A DNA stretch of 21,895 nucleotides from a virus. The stretch covers positions 1 to 21,895 of the IMG/VR virus record IMGVR_UViG_3300017727_000194; one strand, given 5' to 3'. The notes under the pieces were generated by a model. The model saw only the letters and a program-made list of their open reading frames with translations, had not been told where the DNA came from and did not search any database. This document shows, one piece after another, positions 5,828 through 13,040 of this stretch (positions are counted from its first letter, which is position 1; every line of letters begins with the position of its first letter). The translations under genes and the position numbers were made by a program.

Positions 5828-6390
5828 TTTATGGTAGTGAAGGTTTAATTGATACAGATTTTACTATTAATACTAATCTTGATACAGATAATCTTTGTTG
5901 GGAAGAAGCTTACTTATTAGCCGCTAACGAAACAGGGGTTTTATTTGATTACAAAGGATCAAATGAAAACATAAAACAAGAGCAGCTATATCTTTCAAAA
6001 GGTATGAATCCTGAATCAAGTAAGCATTATGCTGTTTTTAACGTGTCTTTAGATTTAGATAATTTCTTCCCCAATCATTACTACTATGTATCTTACTTAA
6101 AACTACCTGCAGGGTATAACCTTTGGTGGCATAGGGATTTTTACTATTCTTTCCTTAACAAATTTGATATAAAAAATAGAAATAAAAATTCAATTAGAAG
6201 AACTATAATAAACTTAAATAATTGGAGTCCAGGCCAGTTATTTCAAGTAGAAGACGCTATCGCAGTAAATTGGGAAAAAGGTGATTGTTACACTTTCAGA
6301 GAAAATATCTGGCACGGAGTAGGTAATTTCTCACTTGAAGATTACTTGATCATGCAAATTACTTGGATAGACAAAAATGATGTTTTATGA
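5824..6390 (+). CDS. 2OG-Fe(II) oxygenase-like protein (family member 1)
   Basis: 188 aa from the ATG in the ATGA overlap at 5824. The C-terminal half has a jelly-roll iron/2-oxoglutarate scheme: LWWHRDFY (H103, D105), NNWSPGQLFQ (132-141), NWEKGDCYTF (149-158), IWHGVGN (distal H164). Eight proteins in this window share this layout, close to aspartyl/asparaginyl beta-hydroxylases. Such enzymes hydroxylate a substrate with O2 and 2-oxoglutarate. The residue ten after the distal His, Arg in four paralogues, is a Tyr here (HGVGNFSLEDYLIM), so co-substrate binding may differ. Closest in the central block to the 16662 protein, which also has NWSPGQLF. Overlaps the radical SAM gene by ATGA. Confidence 0.7.
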   Translation: MIYGSEGLIDTDFTINTNLDTDNLCWEEAYLLAANETGVLFDYKGSNENIKQEQLYLSKGMNPESSKHYAVFNVSLDLDNFFPNHYYYVSYLKLPAGYNLWWHRDFYYSFLNKFDIKNRNKNSIRRTIINLNNWSPGQLFQVEDAIAVNWEKGDCYTFRENIWHGVGNFSLEDYLIMQITWIDKNDVL

Positions 6391-8075
6391 AAAATGTGTA
6401 TTTAGCACAGTTTTCTACTGTCTCGCTTGATACCTATTACTTTTTTCCTTACTCTGTAGGACTTATTCGGTCTTATGCTCAATCTATACCTCTAATTTCA
6501 AAAAACTACGATTTAAAACCGCTGTTGTGGAAAAAGCTCCCAATTGATGATTTAGTAAACTCACTTGATAATCCTGCTGTATTTGGTTTTTCTAGTTATG
6601 TATGGAATGCTAACTATAACTTGCAACTTGCAAAAGCTGTCAAAACTAGATACCCAGACTGTATAATCGTGTTTGGGGGTCCTGGGGTTCCTGATGCAGA
6701 TGCAGACTTCTTTACTAATCATCCTTGGGTTGATTATTTAATCCATACTGAAGGCGAGCAGAGTTTTGCAAATCTTTTAGAGACTCTACTAAAAGGTACT
6801 TGTAAATCTCACGTCTCAATTCCAAGTAACCGTACTAAATCACTTGACACAATCCCCTCACCCTATTTATCTGGTGTATTTGATTCAGTGCTTGCAGAAG
6901 CAAAAGATCAGAAAGTGATTATCAATGCTTTGCTTGAAACTAATCGTGGTTGTCCTTTTAAATGTACCTTTTGTGATTGGGGAGGACTCACCTTTTCTAA
7001 GATTCACTGTTTTGATTTAGATCGCATTAAGCAAGAGATAACATGGCTAGGTAAAAATAAAATAGAGATGCTTAGTTTAGCTGATGCAAATTTTGGTATC
7101 TTTCCAGACCGTGATCTTGAGATAGCACAATGGGCAATCAAAACCAAACAAGAGTATGGGTTCCCAAAATACTTTGACACCTCTTGGACTAAAAATACCA
7201 AACCTGAAACTATTGAAACTGCAAAGTTACTGATGCAGGCTGGTATGCTACGTAAATTTGTTATGAGCCTTCAAACTTTAGATGTTCAAACTTTAAGTAA
7301 TATTAAACGTAGAAACATTGATGGTAGTAAGTTTTCACAACTCATTGAAGATCGTAGTGTAAGTGTTTCAACTGAGTTAATAGTTGGATTACCAGGTGAA
7401 ACTCTTACATCTTATAAACAAGGAGTGTGTCAGTTAATTGATGACAATATTAAAATTATTACTAACCCACTTACTTTATTACCAAACTCTGAAATGAGTA
7501 CTCCAGACTATTGTTCTCGATGGTCGATTGAATATGTTACATTTAAAAGTTCGTGGTCTTCTCATAGTGTGGATGAGTGGGAGAATCTTGTAGTTGCTAC
7601 TTCTTCTTATACTACTCAAGATTGGGGTGAAATGATACTTTGGGGTTGGCTCACTGTATTTTTAGAAACTTACTACTGGACTGACTTAATAGCAAAACAA
7701 TTTGATACACAACTGTGGTACGATTGGTGTTATGATTGGTTTAGAACACACGACAACCCCCTTACTCCTTGGCTTTCTAGGTGGGAAAATCATTTGTCTG
7801 ATGGACTAAGCTATGAATTATGGGGAGGAGGAGTTGGTACAACAGATTTAGACGCAAACCAAGCAATTATCGACAGTTCTTCTTGGAATGAAACTTTAGC
7901 ACTATGTATTAAAGAGTTTTGTGAGACTCATTCATTGCCTTATCCTTCTACTTATATACTAGAAACACAAGCTAATAGACATAAAGTTATAGACGGGTAT
8001 TCATCGCTTTCACAACAGCTTGTCGCAAACCGTTGGAACTTTTTATCGCAAAATTTAGAGCACCAAGCTAACTAG
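6387..8075 (+). CDS. Radical SAM protein with B12-binding-like N-terminal domain
   Basis: 562 aa. Residues about 1-140 look like a cobalamin-binding-type Rossmann domain (FGFSSYVWN, CIIVFGGPGVPDADADFF, DYLIHTEGEQSFANLLETLL) but lack the DxHxxG cobalt ligand. Residues 189-196 give C-P-F-K-C-T-F-C, the CxxxCxxC cluster motif, inside ETNRGCPFKCTFCDWGG. Further on come LSLADANFGIFPDRD and STELIVGLPGETLTSY, typical of radical SAM barrels; the last ~180 residues are Trp-rich and unfamiliar. Members of this class methylate unreactive carbons or rearrange substrates in natural-product and cofactor pathways. Last gene of block A, overlapping the oxygenase by ATGA. The substrate is unknown. Confidence 0.8.
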   Translation: MKNVYLAQFSTVSLDTYYFFPYSVGLIRSYAQSIPLISKNYDLKPLLWKKLPIDDLVNSLDNPAVFGFSSYVWNANYNLQLAKAVKTRYPDCIIVFGGPGVPDADADFFTNHPWVDYLIHTEGEQSFANLLETLLKGTCKSHVSIPSNRTKSLDTIPSPYLSGVFDSVLAEAKDQKVIINALLETNRGCPFKCTFCDWGGLTFSKIHCFDLDRIKQEITWLGKNKIEMLSLADANFGIFPDRDLEIAQWAIKTKQEYGFPKYFDTSWTKNTKPETIETAKLLMQAGMLRKFVMSLQTLDVQTLSNIKRRNIDGSKFSQLIEDRSVSVSTELIVGLPGETLTSYKQGVCQLIDDNIKIITNPLTLLPNSEMSTPDYCSRWSIEYVTFKSSWSSHSVDEWENLVVATSSYTTQDWGEMILWGWLTVFLETYYWTDLIAKQFDTQLWYDWCYDWFRTHDNPLTPWLSRWENHLSDGLSYELWGGGVGTTDLDANQAIIDSSSWNETLALCIKEFCETHSLPYPSTYILETQANRHKVIDGYSSLSQQLVANRWNFLSQNLEHQAN

Positions 8076-8092
8076 ATACAGCAAGTCCATAC

Positions 8093-8121
8093 TTGTCAAA
8101 TTGTCCTTTTATGTTTATACT
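8093..8121 (+). promoter_or_regulatory. Sigma70-like promoter for 8157-8943 unit
   Basis: TTGTCA (8093-8098), 17-nt spacer, TATACT (8116-8121) in the gap between the radical SAM gene and the 8157 gene. It would drive the small genes and both tRNAs, possibly also block B. Confidence 0.6.
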
Positions 8122-8156
8122 ACTTCAATAATGATGTTTTTAAGGATTATAATTAA

Positions 8157-8447
8157 ATGATAGGAAATACCTTTTGGGAAGATTTAGAGATAGACGCTCT
8201 TGAAATAGGTGAAGATGTAAAAGCTATGGCTCACGCGCTAGTTGATCATTGGGGTAGTAGTTTAACTGAAAAAGACTTACTTAATTTATCTGCATATTCA
8301 AAGTGTGCCGATACTCCTATTCAATGTGCTATGGCAAAAGCAGCCTTATCCTACTACCAAACTAAAAACTTTATTCCAGAACATATTCATGCTGATATGG
8401 ATACGACTCCTAAGAAAAAGTGGTGGAAGTTTTGGACAGCCGAATGA
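8157..8447 (+). CDS. 96-aa small protein with basic-aromatic tail, unknown
   Basis: ATG 9 bases after AAGGAT. The product is acidic and helical in its first 70 residues (FWEDLEIDALEIGEDVKAMAHALVDHW, LTEKDLLNLSAYSKCA) and ends with a Lys/Trp-rich tail, KKKWWKFWTAE, which could bind membrane or nucleic acid. Two cysteines occur in the middle. I recognise no family. Its TGA overlaps the next ATG. Confidence 0.6.
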   Translation: MIGNTFWEDLEIDALEIGEDVKAMAHALVDHWGSSLTEKDLLNLSAYSKCADTPIQCAMAKAALSYYQTKNFIPEHIHADMDTTPKKKWWKFWTAE

Positions 8448-8668
8448 TTCAACTATATGAGGTGCGCTTAGATAACTGTCTTATGGCTCGCGACCGGTGT
8501 GAAGTAGACAGTTGGGGCTGGACGTTTTGGCAGTCTCGGTTTACAATATTACTAAGAAAATTAAATATCGAACTTACAGGGGCGAAGTGTTACGGTAGCA
8601 CAGCTGGCTCCAACCCAGCGGGACAGGGTTCAATTCCTTGCGCCCCTGCCAATAAGGATTTACAATGA
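8444..8668 (+). CDS. Small Trp-rich protein whose frame reads through tRNA-Trp
   Basis: The ATG at 8444 is in an ATGA overlap. The first ~45 residues (MIQLYEVRLDNCLMARDRCEVDSWGWTFWQS) resemble a small protein I remember from T4-like cyanophages. The remaining ~28 codons are the tRNA-Trp gene (8578-8651) and its flank, ending in a TGA that overlaps the 8665 start. So the C-terminus is either a fortuitous read-through of a tRNA or the protein lost its own stop when the tRNA was inserted. The N-terminal part is credible as coding; the C-terminal part is not evidence of protein function. Confidence 0.5.
   Translation: MIQLYEVRLDNCLMARDRCEVDSWGWTFWQSRFTILLRKLNIELTGAKCYGSTAGSNPAGQGSIPCAPANKDLQ
8578..8651 (+). 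tRNA. tRNA-Trp (CCA)
   Basis: Acceptor AGGGGCG pairs perfectly with CGCCCCT (8641-8647), followed by discriminator G and encoded CCA. D arm GTG...CAC with GG in the loop; anticodon arm GCTGG-CTCCAAC-CCAGC with anticodon CCA; T arm CAGGG-TTCAATT-CCTTG (one G-U pair). The acceptor stem and the GCCA end match bacterial tRNA-Trp closely. The gene lies entirely inside the open frame 8444-8668. Confidence 0.93.
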
Positions 8669-8868
8669 CTGAAATTAAACAAGTAATGATGAGTGAAGAT
8701 AGAACTAGACGAGCTGAGATATTTTCAAAGAATGATGTCTGGCACGTAAATATGATAATTGGAGGACAACTAATTGAATGTCGTCCTATGATTTCTGATG
8801 GGACAGTACACTCACTTCGTTACGCAGAAGATGCAGCAGAGAATTGGTGTATGGGAATTATAGAGTAA
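8665..8868 (+). CDS. 67-aa small phage protein, unknown
   Basis: ATG at 8665 with AAGGA about 8 bases upstream, directly after the tRNA-Trp CCA end; the TAA (8866-8868) abuts the first base of tRNA-Gly. The product (RRAEIFSKNDVWHVNMIIGGQLIECRPMISDGTVHSLRYAEDAAENWCMGIIE) looks like a small beta-sheet plus a C-terminal helix; the 'YAEDAAENW..GI' ending matches small proteins I recall from cyanophages. Function unknown. Wedged between two tRNAs, which implies RNase processing of a mixed mRNA/tRNA transcript. Confidence 0.65.
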   Translation: MTEIKQVMMSEDRTRRAEIFSKNDVWHVNMIIGGQLIECRPMISDGTVHSLRYAEDAAENWCMGIIE

Positions 8869-8943
8869 GCGGGTATAGTATAATGGCTATTATTACAGCC
8901 TTCCAAGCTGAGGATCGGAGTTCGAGTCTCCGTACCCGCTCCA
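8869..8943 (+). tRNA. tRNA-Gly (TCC)
   Basis: Acceptor GCGGGTA (8869-8875) pairs with TACCCGC (8933-8939), then T and encoded CCA. Anticodon loop CTTCCAA between CAGC and GCTG gives anticodon TCC; the outermost anticodon-stem pair is A-A. T arm CGGAG-TTCGAGT-CTCCG is perfect. Its codons, GGA and GGG, suit an AT-rich phage. Confidence 0.93.
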
Positions 8944-8958
8944 AATAAAGGAAAAATA

Positions 8959-9486
8959 ATGTTTCTTAAAGAAGTATCTATAGACTATAACTTTGACTTT
9001 ATTTACGACATTGAATGGGAGCAGTTTGAGCATGACTGTTTAGGACATCAACAAGTAGAACTCAAAGATATTCACGATAAGGTTGGTGGGTTTCCTAAAT
9101 CATTGACCCATCATAATACTATGTTTTATCAGAAATTCTTTGATAACAGCGAGATTGACTTTACAAATTTAGGCAATCAATTAGGTATAGAAGCGATCAC
9201 TGTATCAATAATCAAGCAACCACCTGGTATGACTAATCCTATGCACCGCGATACTTTTTATCAAATCAATAAGAAATTTCCAAATGAAGAAAGAGTAAAA
9301 GTTAGAGCCAACTTACAGCTATTAGATTGGAAAGCAGGACACTTTCTGCAGTTTAATGACACAGTAGTAACGCATTGGAAAGCAAACACTGGGCATATGT
9401 GGGACTCTACTGTTCTTCATTTAGCAGCAAATGCAGGTCTAGAAGATCGTTACTCTCTGCAAGTTTCTGGATTTTTAAACTCTTAA
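8959..9486 (+). CDS. 2OG-Fe(II) oxygenase-like protein (family member 2)
   Basis: 175 aa, the shortest family member, ATG preceded by AAAGGAAA. Conserved scheme: QPPGMTNPMHRDTFY (H96, D98), LLDWKAGHFLQF (121-132), THWKANTGHMW (138-148), VLHLAANAG (distal H154) and DRYSLQVSG (R164, ten after the distal His). All iron and 2-oxoglutarate ligands expected for the fold are present, so it is probably active. Only about 80 residues precede the core, leaving little room for a separate substrate domain. First gene of block B; its TAA overlaps the ATG of the aminotransferase-like gene (TAATG), so it likely acts in the same process as the following three enzymes. Confidence 0.75.
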   Translation: MFLKEVSIDYNFDFIYDIEWEQFEHDCLGHQQVELKDIHDKVGGFPKSLTHHNTMFYQKFFDNSEIDFTNLGNQLGIEAITVSIIKQPPGMTNPMHRDTFYQINKKFPNEERVKVRANLQLLDWKAGHFLQFNDTVVTHWKANTGHMWDSTVLHLAANAGLEDRYSLQVSGFLNS

Positions 9487-10412
9487 TGGTTCGTTATACA
9501 AATCTTCCCGACAATAAGAACAAACCTTTTGGAGGTGCTTACAGTGTTTATGATGAAAATACTGTGTCTCATCGCGACTACTTAATTCAAAAGTATGCAA
9601 AAGATACTTTAAGTCACGACTTTGAACAACTTAAACTTGACTATTTTGATGAATTTAAACACTTTCTCGGAAATTCTCACAATTTAATTGGTCTTGATTC
9701 TTATACTCATTCTTGCTTTACTCAAGGCACTACGGAATCTTTTACTCATTTTTACATCAGATATAGAAATAAAAACAGATTGAGGCTTGCTCGTGGAGAG
9801 TATTTTTATCATCAAATGATAAAATCCATGTACTATCCTATGCGCTTTGATTGGTTGGAGGATGATGAGCTAAGACAAGGAGACGTGTTAGTAATTAGTG
9901 CTCCTTTTTCTGATACTTGTGAACTGTATCCAAATCTTGAGCAAATACTATGTGAGTGTGATGAAAAAGAAATACCTGTTCTTTTGGATCTTGCCTATCT
10001 CAATATTGCAATAGATATGGAGATAGACTTATCGCATCCTTGTTTAGAGTATGTTGTGTCTTCTCTTTCTAAAGTTTTTCCTGTAGAAAATTATAGAATA
10101 GGTATTAGACTACAAAAAGAGATGTTTGAAGACCCGTTATATGTGATTAACGAGCCTAATTATAACTATATTAATATATTAAGCGTGTACTTAGGTTTAA
10201 AAATGATGCAAGAGTTTGGTCCTACCTATATTTACAACAAGTATGTAAACAAACAACAAGAGTACTGTATGAAATTAGGTCTTAAACCCACTTCTTGTGT
10301 ATATTTTGGCTTAGATCTTGATAACAAATTTCCAGAATATAATAGAGGTAGAGAACATAATCGTTTGTGTTTCTCTAGAGTGTGGGATGGGAGAATGACT
10401 CTTGGCATGTAA
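9486..10412 (+). CDS. PLP-dependent aminotransferase-like protein (fold type I)
   Basis: 308 aa from the ATG in a TAATG junction at 9486. A fold-type-I pattern is visible: QGTTES (80-85, phosphate-binding turn), GDVLVISAPFSDTCELYPNLEQIL (132-155), EIPVLLDLAY (D168, cofactor ring aspartate), and SSLSKVFPVENYRIGIRL, where K196 in S-L-S-K would hold PLP. These match class I/II aminotransferases, whose usual length is about 380-420 aa, so this protein is short, mainly in the C-terminal small domain. It may move an amino group onto a keto intermediate or be a divergent decarboxylase-like relative. Directly precedes the amidinotransferase; an amine made here could be its acceptor. That link is inference. 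Confidence 0.6.
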   Translation: MVRYTNLPDNKNKPFGGAYSVYDENTVSHRDYLIQKYAKDTLSHDFEQLKLDYFDEFKHFLGNSHNLIGLDSYTHSCFTQGTTESFTHFYIRYRNKNRLRLARGEYFYHQMIKSMYYPMRFDWLEDDELRQGDVLVISAPFSDTCELYPNLEQILCECDEKEIPVLLDLAYLNIAIDMEIDLSHPCLEYVVSSLSKVFPVENYRIGIRLQKEMFEDPLYVINEPNYNYINILSVYLGLKMMQEFGPTYIYNKYVNKQQEYCMKLGLKPTSCVYFGLDLDNKFPEYNRGREHNRLCFSRVWDGRMTLGM

Positions 10413-11421
10413 TAATGACTGGGATCCGCTAGAGGAAATTATTGTAGGTACTGCTGACTTTGCAAATATCCCTGTTCCTAATATCAGCGTAATGAAATCT
10501 CAATTTCCTGAGTATGAAGAAAGCTTTATCAAAGAATTTACTGGTTTTTACCCAGATCAAATTTTAGAAGAACAAAACGAAGACTTAGACAAACTTGCAG
10601 ACGTGTTAAAAAGATTAGGAGTTACAGTTCATCGTCCTGATACATCGTATGCTACAGCTGATACTAAATCTCCTACTTGGCACGGTAAAAATTGGCATTA
10701 CTATAGCCCAAGAGATTTGACTCTTATCATAGGCGATACACTTATAGAAACTCCGTCACCGATTTGGAATCGTCAATTTGAGACTTGGGGTTATAGAGAT
10801 ATTTTTACTAAGCTTTGGAATGAAGGATATAATTGGATTAAAGCGCCTGTTCCAATGCTTTATGATGAAAATTATAAAGAAGATACTAAAGGCGTACCTT
10901 CTCTGTACAACGAAGAAATACTATTTGAAGCAGCTAATTGCGTTCGTATGAATGAGGACATACTCTATCAAGTATCAAATACAGGCAATGAAAACGGAGC
11001 TAAATGGTTACAACGAGTTCTCGGAGATTCTTACAAAGTGCATGTTGCAAAAGATCTTTATTCTTATGCTCATCTTGATAGTACTATTGTTCCTTTAAGA
11101 GAAGGTCTTGTTCTGTATAATGCAACAAGAGTAACACCTCAAAATGAGCCTGAAGTATTCAAAAATTGGGATAAGATATGGATATATGAGTGTATAGGAT
11201 CAGATAATACATACGGTCTTCCTTGGGGAGCAAGTGAATGGATTGGTATGAACTTACTTAGCGTAAATGAAGATCTTGCTATTGTAGATAAAAAACAAAC
11301 TGAAATTCATGACAAACTAAACCGATTCGGTATTGAAACTATTCCTCTAGAATTAAGACATGATAGAATTTTAGCTGGCGGATTCCATTGTGTAACCTTG
11401 GATCTAAAAAGAAAAAGCTAA
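10402..11421 (+). CDS. Amidinotransferase (glycine/inosamine amidinotransferase family)
   Basis: 339 aa, full family length. Start TTG at 10402, 8 bases after GGGAG; no in-frame ATG lies nearby and NNDWDPLEEIIVG is the normal opening of the family. Landmarks: YSPRDLTLIIGD (PRD 103-105), LFEAANCVRMNEDILYQVSN (174-193), YSYAHLDST (H224, D226), VPLREGLVLYN, LPWGASEWIGMNLL, and AGGFHCVTLDLKR with catalytic C330. The family moves the amidino group of arginine to an amine, giving a guanidino compound, as in creatine, streptomycin and some cyanobacterial toxin pathways. The preceding gene may supply the amine. The acceptor cannot be inferred from sequence. Among the firmest assignments in the window. 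Confidence 0.9.
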   Translation: MACNNDWDPLEEIIVGTADFANIPVPNISVMKSQFPEYEESFIKEFTGFYPDQILEEQNEDLDKLADVLKRLGVTVHRPDTSYATADTKSPTWHGKNWHYYSPRDLTLIIGDTLIETPSPIWNRQFETWGYRDIFTKLWNEGYNWIKAPVPMLYDENYKEDTKGVPSLYNEEILFEAANCVRMNEDILYQVSNTGNENGAKWLQRVLGDSYKVHVAKDLYSYAHLDSTIVPLREGLVLYNATRVTPQNEPEVFKNWDKIWIYECIGSDNTYGLPWGASEWIGMNLLSVNEDLAIVDKKQTEIHDKLNRFGIETIPLELRHDRILAGGFHCVTLDLKRKS

Positions 11422-11423
11422 AC

Positions 11424-12533
11424 ATGATTAACATAGTTCATGATAACTTACCTCACGCAAACGTTTGGTCGCCTGTAAAAGAAGTCAAACGACAAAATTT
11501 TGGACCTATATATAAAAAATCTCTCCCTACTTTTCTTCACTACGGATACGAGTTAGCTTTTTTTGATTCTGCAGATAACCTTGATTCGTTTATATACCCT
11601 GTTTTACTGCATGAACCTTATATTCAGGTTAGATCATTAATAGCAAATCATAATCCTTTTGGTTTTTGGTCACATGTTTCTGACGATGTAATTGAAGGAT
11701 TGAGAGAAAAAAGAGGTTGGATTATTATTGATATATATTCAGAACCTATCACTCAGCATGATTTTGACGCTGTTATAAATTCACTTAATGATTCTTCTGA
11801 GTTTCCAAACGATAGAGTTTTAATAAATACAACTTCTCCTCATTTTACCAAGCACGAAAGAGTGTTTAATTATCCTAGTTTTTTAGAGATGGGGTGTGTG
11901 GTTTATCAAAAAACACATAATAATTTTTCACCCTGCCCCTGTGGTCCCCGTCCTGGTCGTCCTTCAGAGGTAGAATATCCGCACAAAAGATTTTTACTAT
12001 TAAATGCCCACATGGATTATCCTGTAGCTCAGGTTTTTGCTAAATATGCGAGTGAATATACAGATATGTTTTTAGACAGCTCAAACGACGTTTATAATTC
12101 ACCAACATGGAGACCTTCCAAATTTTTAGAGCTGCCTGAAGCACTTCATGCAACTGATATCAATGTTGTGTTAGAAGCTTATGTTGATCATGAGGTAATT
12201 GAATATCCTTTTATTACTGAAAAGACTTATAGAAACATAAAATACAAAAAACCTTTTATCATAATGGGTAATAAGTATTCTCTTTTATCTTTACGCAAAC
12301 TAGGATATAAAACTTTTGATCCACTAATTAACGAGTCTTATGACACCTTAGGAACGTCTAAACACAGATCAAAAGAAGTATTAAAAGAATTAAATAGATT
12401 GAGCCAGATGAATAATTATGAGTGGGATGACCTTATGATACAGTGCAAACCTGTTTTAGAACATAATTACAACAATCTATTAAAGCGTATAAAGCAAACT
12501 AAAGATTGGCTAGAGGGGTTAAAAAATCTATAA
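11424..12533 (+). CDS. Glycosyltransferase-like protein (GT-B C-terminal motif)
   Basis: 369 aa from the ATG at 11424, two bases after the amidinotransferase stop. The C-terminal third has NVVLEAY (248-254), YPFITEKTYRNIKYKKPFIIMGNK (261-284), and LSLRKLGYKTFDPLINESYD, the 'ITEKT.....KPF...G....L..LG..TF' pattern of GT-B nucleotide-sugar binding domains such as fucosyltransferase-like and exostosin-like enzymes, which is widespread in marine phage proteins. The N-terminal part is unfamiliar and holds an odd CPCGPRPGRP segment (171-180). If it is a glycosyltransferase, block B could build a sugar carrying an amino or guanidino group. Its TAA overlaps the next ATG (TAATG). Confidence 0.55.
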   Translation: MINIVHDNLPHANVWSPVKEVKRQNFGPIYKKSLPTFLHYGYELAFFDSADNLDSFIYPVLLHEPYIQVRSLIANHNPFGFWSHVSDDVIEGLREKRGWIIIDIYSEPITQHDFDAVINSLNDSSEFPNDRVLINTTSPHFTKHERVFNYPSFLEMGCVVYQKTHNNFSPCPCGPRPGRPSEVEYPHKRFLLLNAHMDYPVAQVFAKYASEYTDMFLDSSNDVYNSPTWRPSKFLELPEALHATDINVVLEAYVDHEVIEYPFITEKTYRNIKYKKPFIIMGNKYSLLSLRKLGYKTFDPLINESYDTLGTSKHRSKEVLKELNRLSQMNNYEWDDLMIQCKPVLEHNYNNLLKRIKQTKDWLEGLKNL

Positions 12534-12646
12534 TGAACAAAGAATATATAGAAACACAACTGAAACTTTACGCAAACTACCCTCAATATTGTGAGTACTT
12601 ACTTACCATGTGGGAATATATTATAAGGAGAAACAATGTTAGATAG
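12533..12646 (+). CDS. 37-aa small protein, unknown
   Basis: ATG shares its A with the previous TAA (TAATG); stop TAG at 12644-12646. The product MNKEYIETQLKLYANYPQYCEYLLTMWEYIIRRNNVR is helical with many tyrosines and a basic end. Its tail overlaps the start of the next gene by 11 bases, and its codons carry that gene's AAGGAG. Coupled start plus overlap supports expression, but it could also serve only to bring ribosomes to the next gene. Confidence 0.45.
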   Translation: MNKEYIETQLKLYANYPQYCEYLLTMWEYIIRRNNVR

Positions 12647-12842
12647 AGAACAAATGCTTAAGGCACTTGTAGCCCATGCCGAAGGACACTTAGCTAAACA
12701 TCAAATGAATGTTGAAGTGTATCTTACTAATCCAGCAGGAATTGGAGAGCATCAAGACATTTTTGAAGCTATGGAAATGGAAGTTCTTGAAATGGCTAAG
12801 TATCATGATGTAATTGAGATGGTTGAAACATACCTAGAATAG
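12636..12842 (+). CDS. 68-aa conserved small phage protein, unknown
   Basis: ATG 5 bases after AAGGAG. MLDREQMLKALVAHAEGHLAKHQMNVEVYLTNPAGIGEH is a sequence type I recall as conserved in T4-like cyanophages, followed by a helical acidic end (DIFEAMEMEVLEMAKYHDVIEMVETYLE). Three histidines in the first helix (HAEGHLAKH) could bind a metal but there is no known function. Probably cotranscribed with block B. Confidence 0.7.
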   Translation: MLDREQMLKALVAHAEGHLAKHQMNVEVYLTNPAGIGEHQDIFEAMEMEVLEMAKYHDVIEMVETYLE

Positions 12843-12858
12843 TCTTAATTTTTTATAA

Positions 12859-12887
12859 TTGCTAAAGCACTTATTATATGCTATTAT
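12859..12887 (+). promoter_or_regulatory. Sigma70-like promoter of the 12893 RNA
   Basis: TTGCTA (12859-12864), 17-nt spacer, TATTAT (12882-12887), predicted transcript start near 12893, at the edge of the structured GC-rich segment. Confidence 0.65.
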
Positions 12888-12892
12888 TGCGG

Positions 12893-12992
12893 CATAGCTG
12901 GTTTCGATTATAACGCTGGCACACAGCGGGGCACAAGCTATTCGAACACTGTGCGACCGTAGGGAGCTGGCTGGGGAAACGGAGTTTCTTTT
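12893..12992 (+). ncRNA. Structured small RNA or riboswitch-like leader
   Basis: A GC-rich segment of about 100 bases between a promoter and a terminator, with no plausible ORF. Complementary segments: ATAGCT (12894-12899) with AGCTAT (12936-12941), enclosing CGCTG-GCACA-CAGCG; alternatively GCACA with TGTGC around the TTCGAAC loop; then CCGT with ACGG near the 3' end. Two mutually exclusive folds are therefore possible. The terminator at 12976 ends it and the 13041 gene follows 45 bases later, so it is either a free small RNA or a leader that controls read-through into that gene. The start CTGGTTTCGA recalls the tRNA-like 5' part of tmRNA, but no CCA end or tag frame is visible. Confidence 0.5.
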
Positions 12993-12998
12993 CGTTTT
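12976..12998 (+). terminator. Rho-independent terminator after the structured RNA
   Basis: GAAAC (12976-12980), loop GGA, GTTTC (12984-12988), followed by TTTTCGTTTT. The stem is short and AT-leaning but preceded by GGG and followed by a good T tract. Confidence 0.6.
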
Positions 12999-13040
12999 AC
13001 GCCACACTTGCGTCTAATTTAATTACAAGGGATACAACTA

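Noticed and set aside
9375-9485. N-terminal extension of the aminotransferase-like frame
   Set aside because: It overlaps the conserved core of the oxygenase at 8959 in another frame; the TAATG start at 9486 fits the local gene junction style.
12893-12992. tmRNA-like opening CTGGTTTCGA
   Set aside because: Expected downstream tag frame, pseudoknots and the T arm with CCA end are not visible within the promoter-terminator unit.
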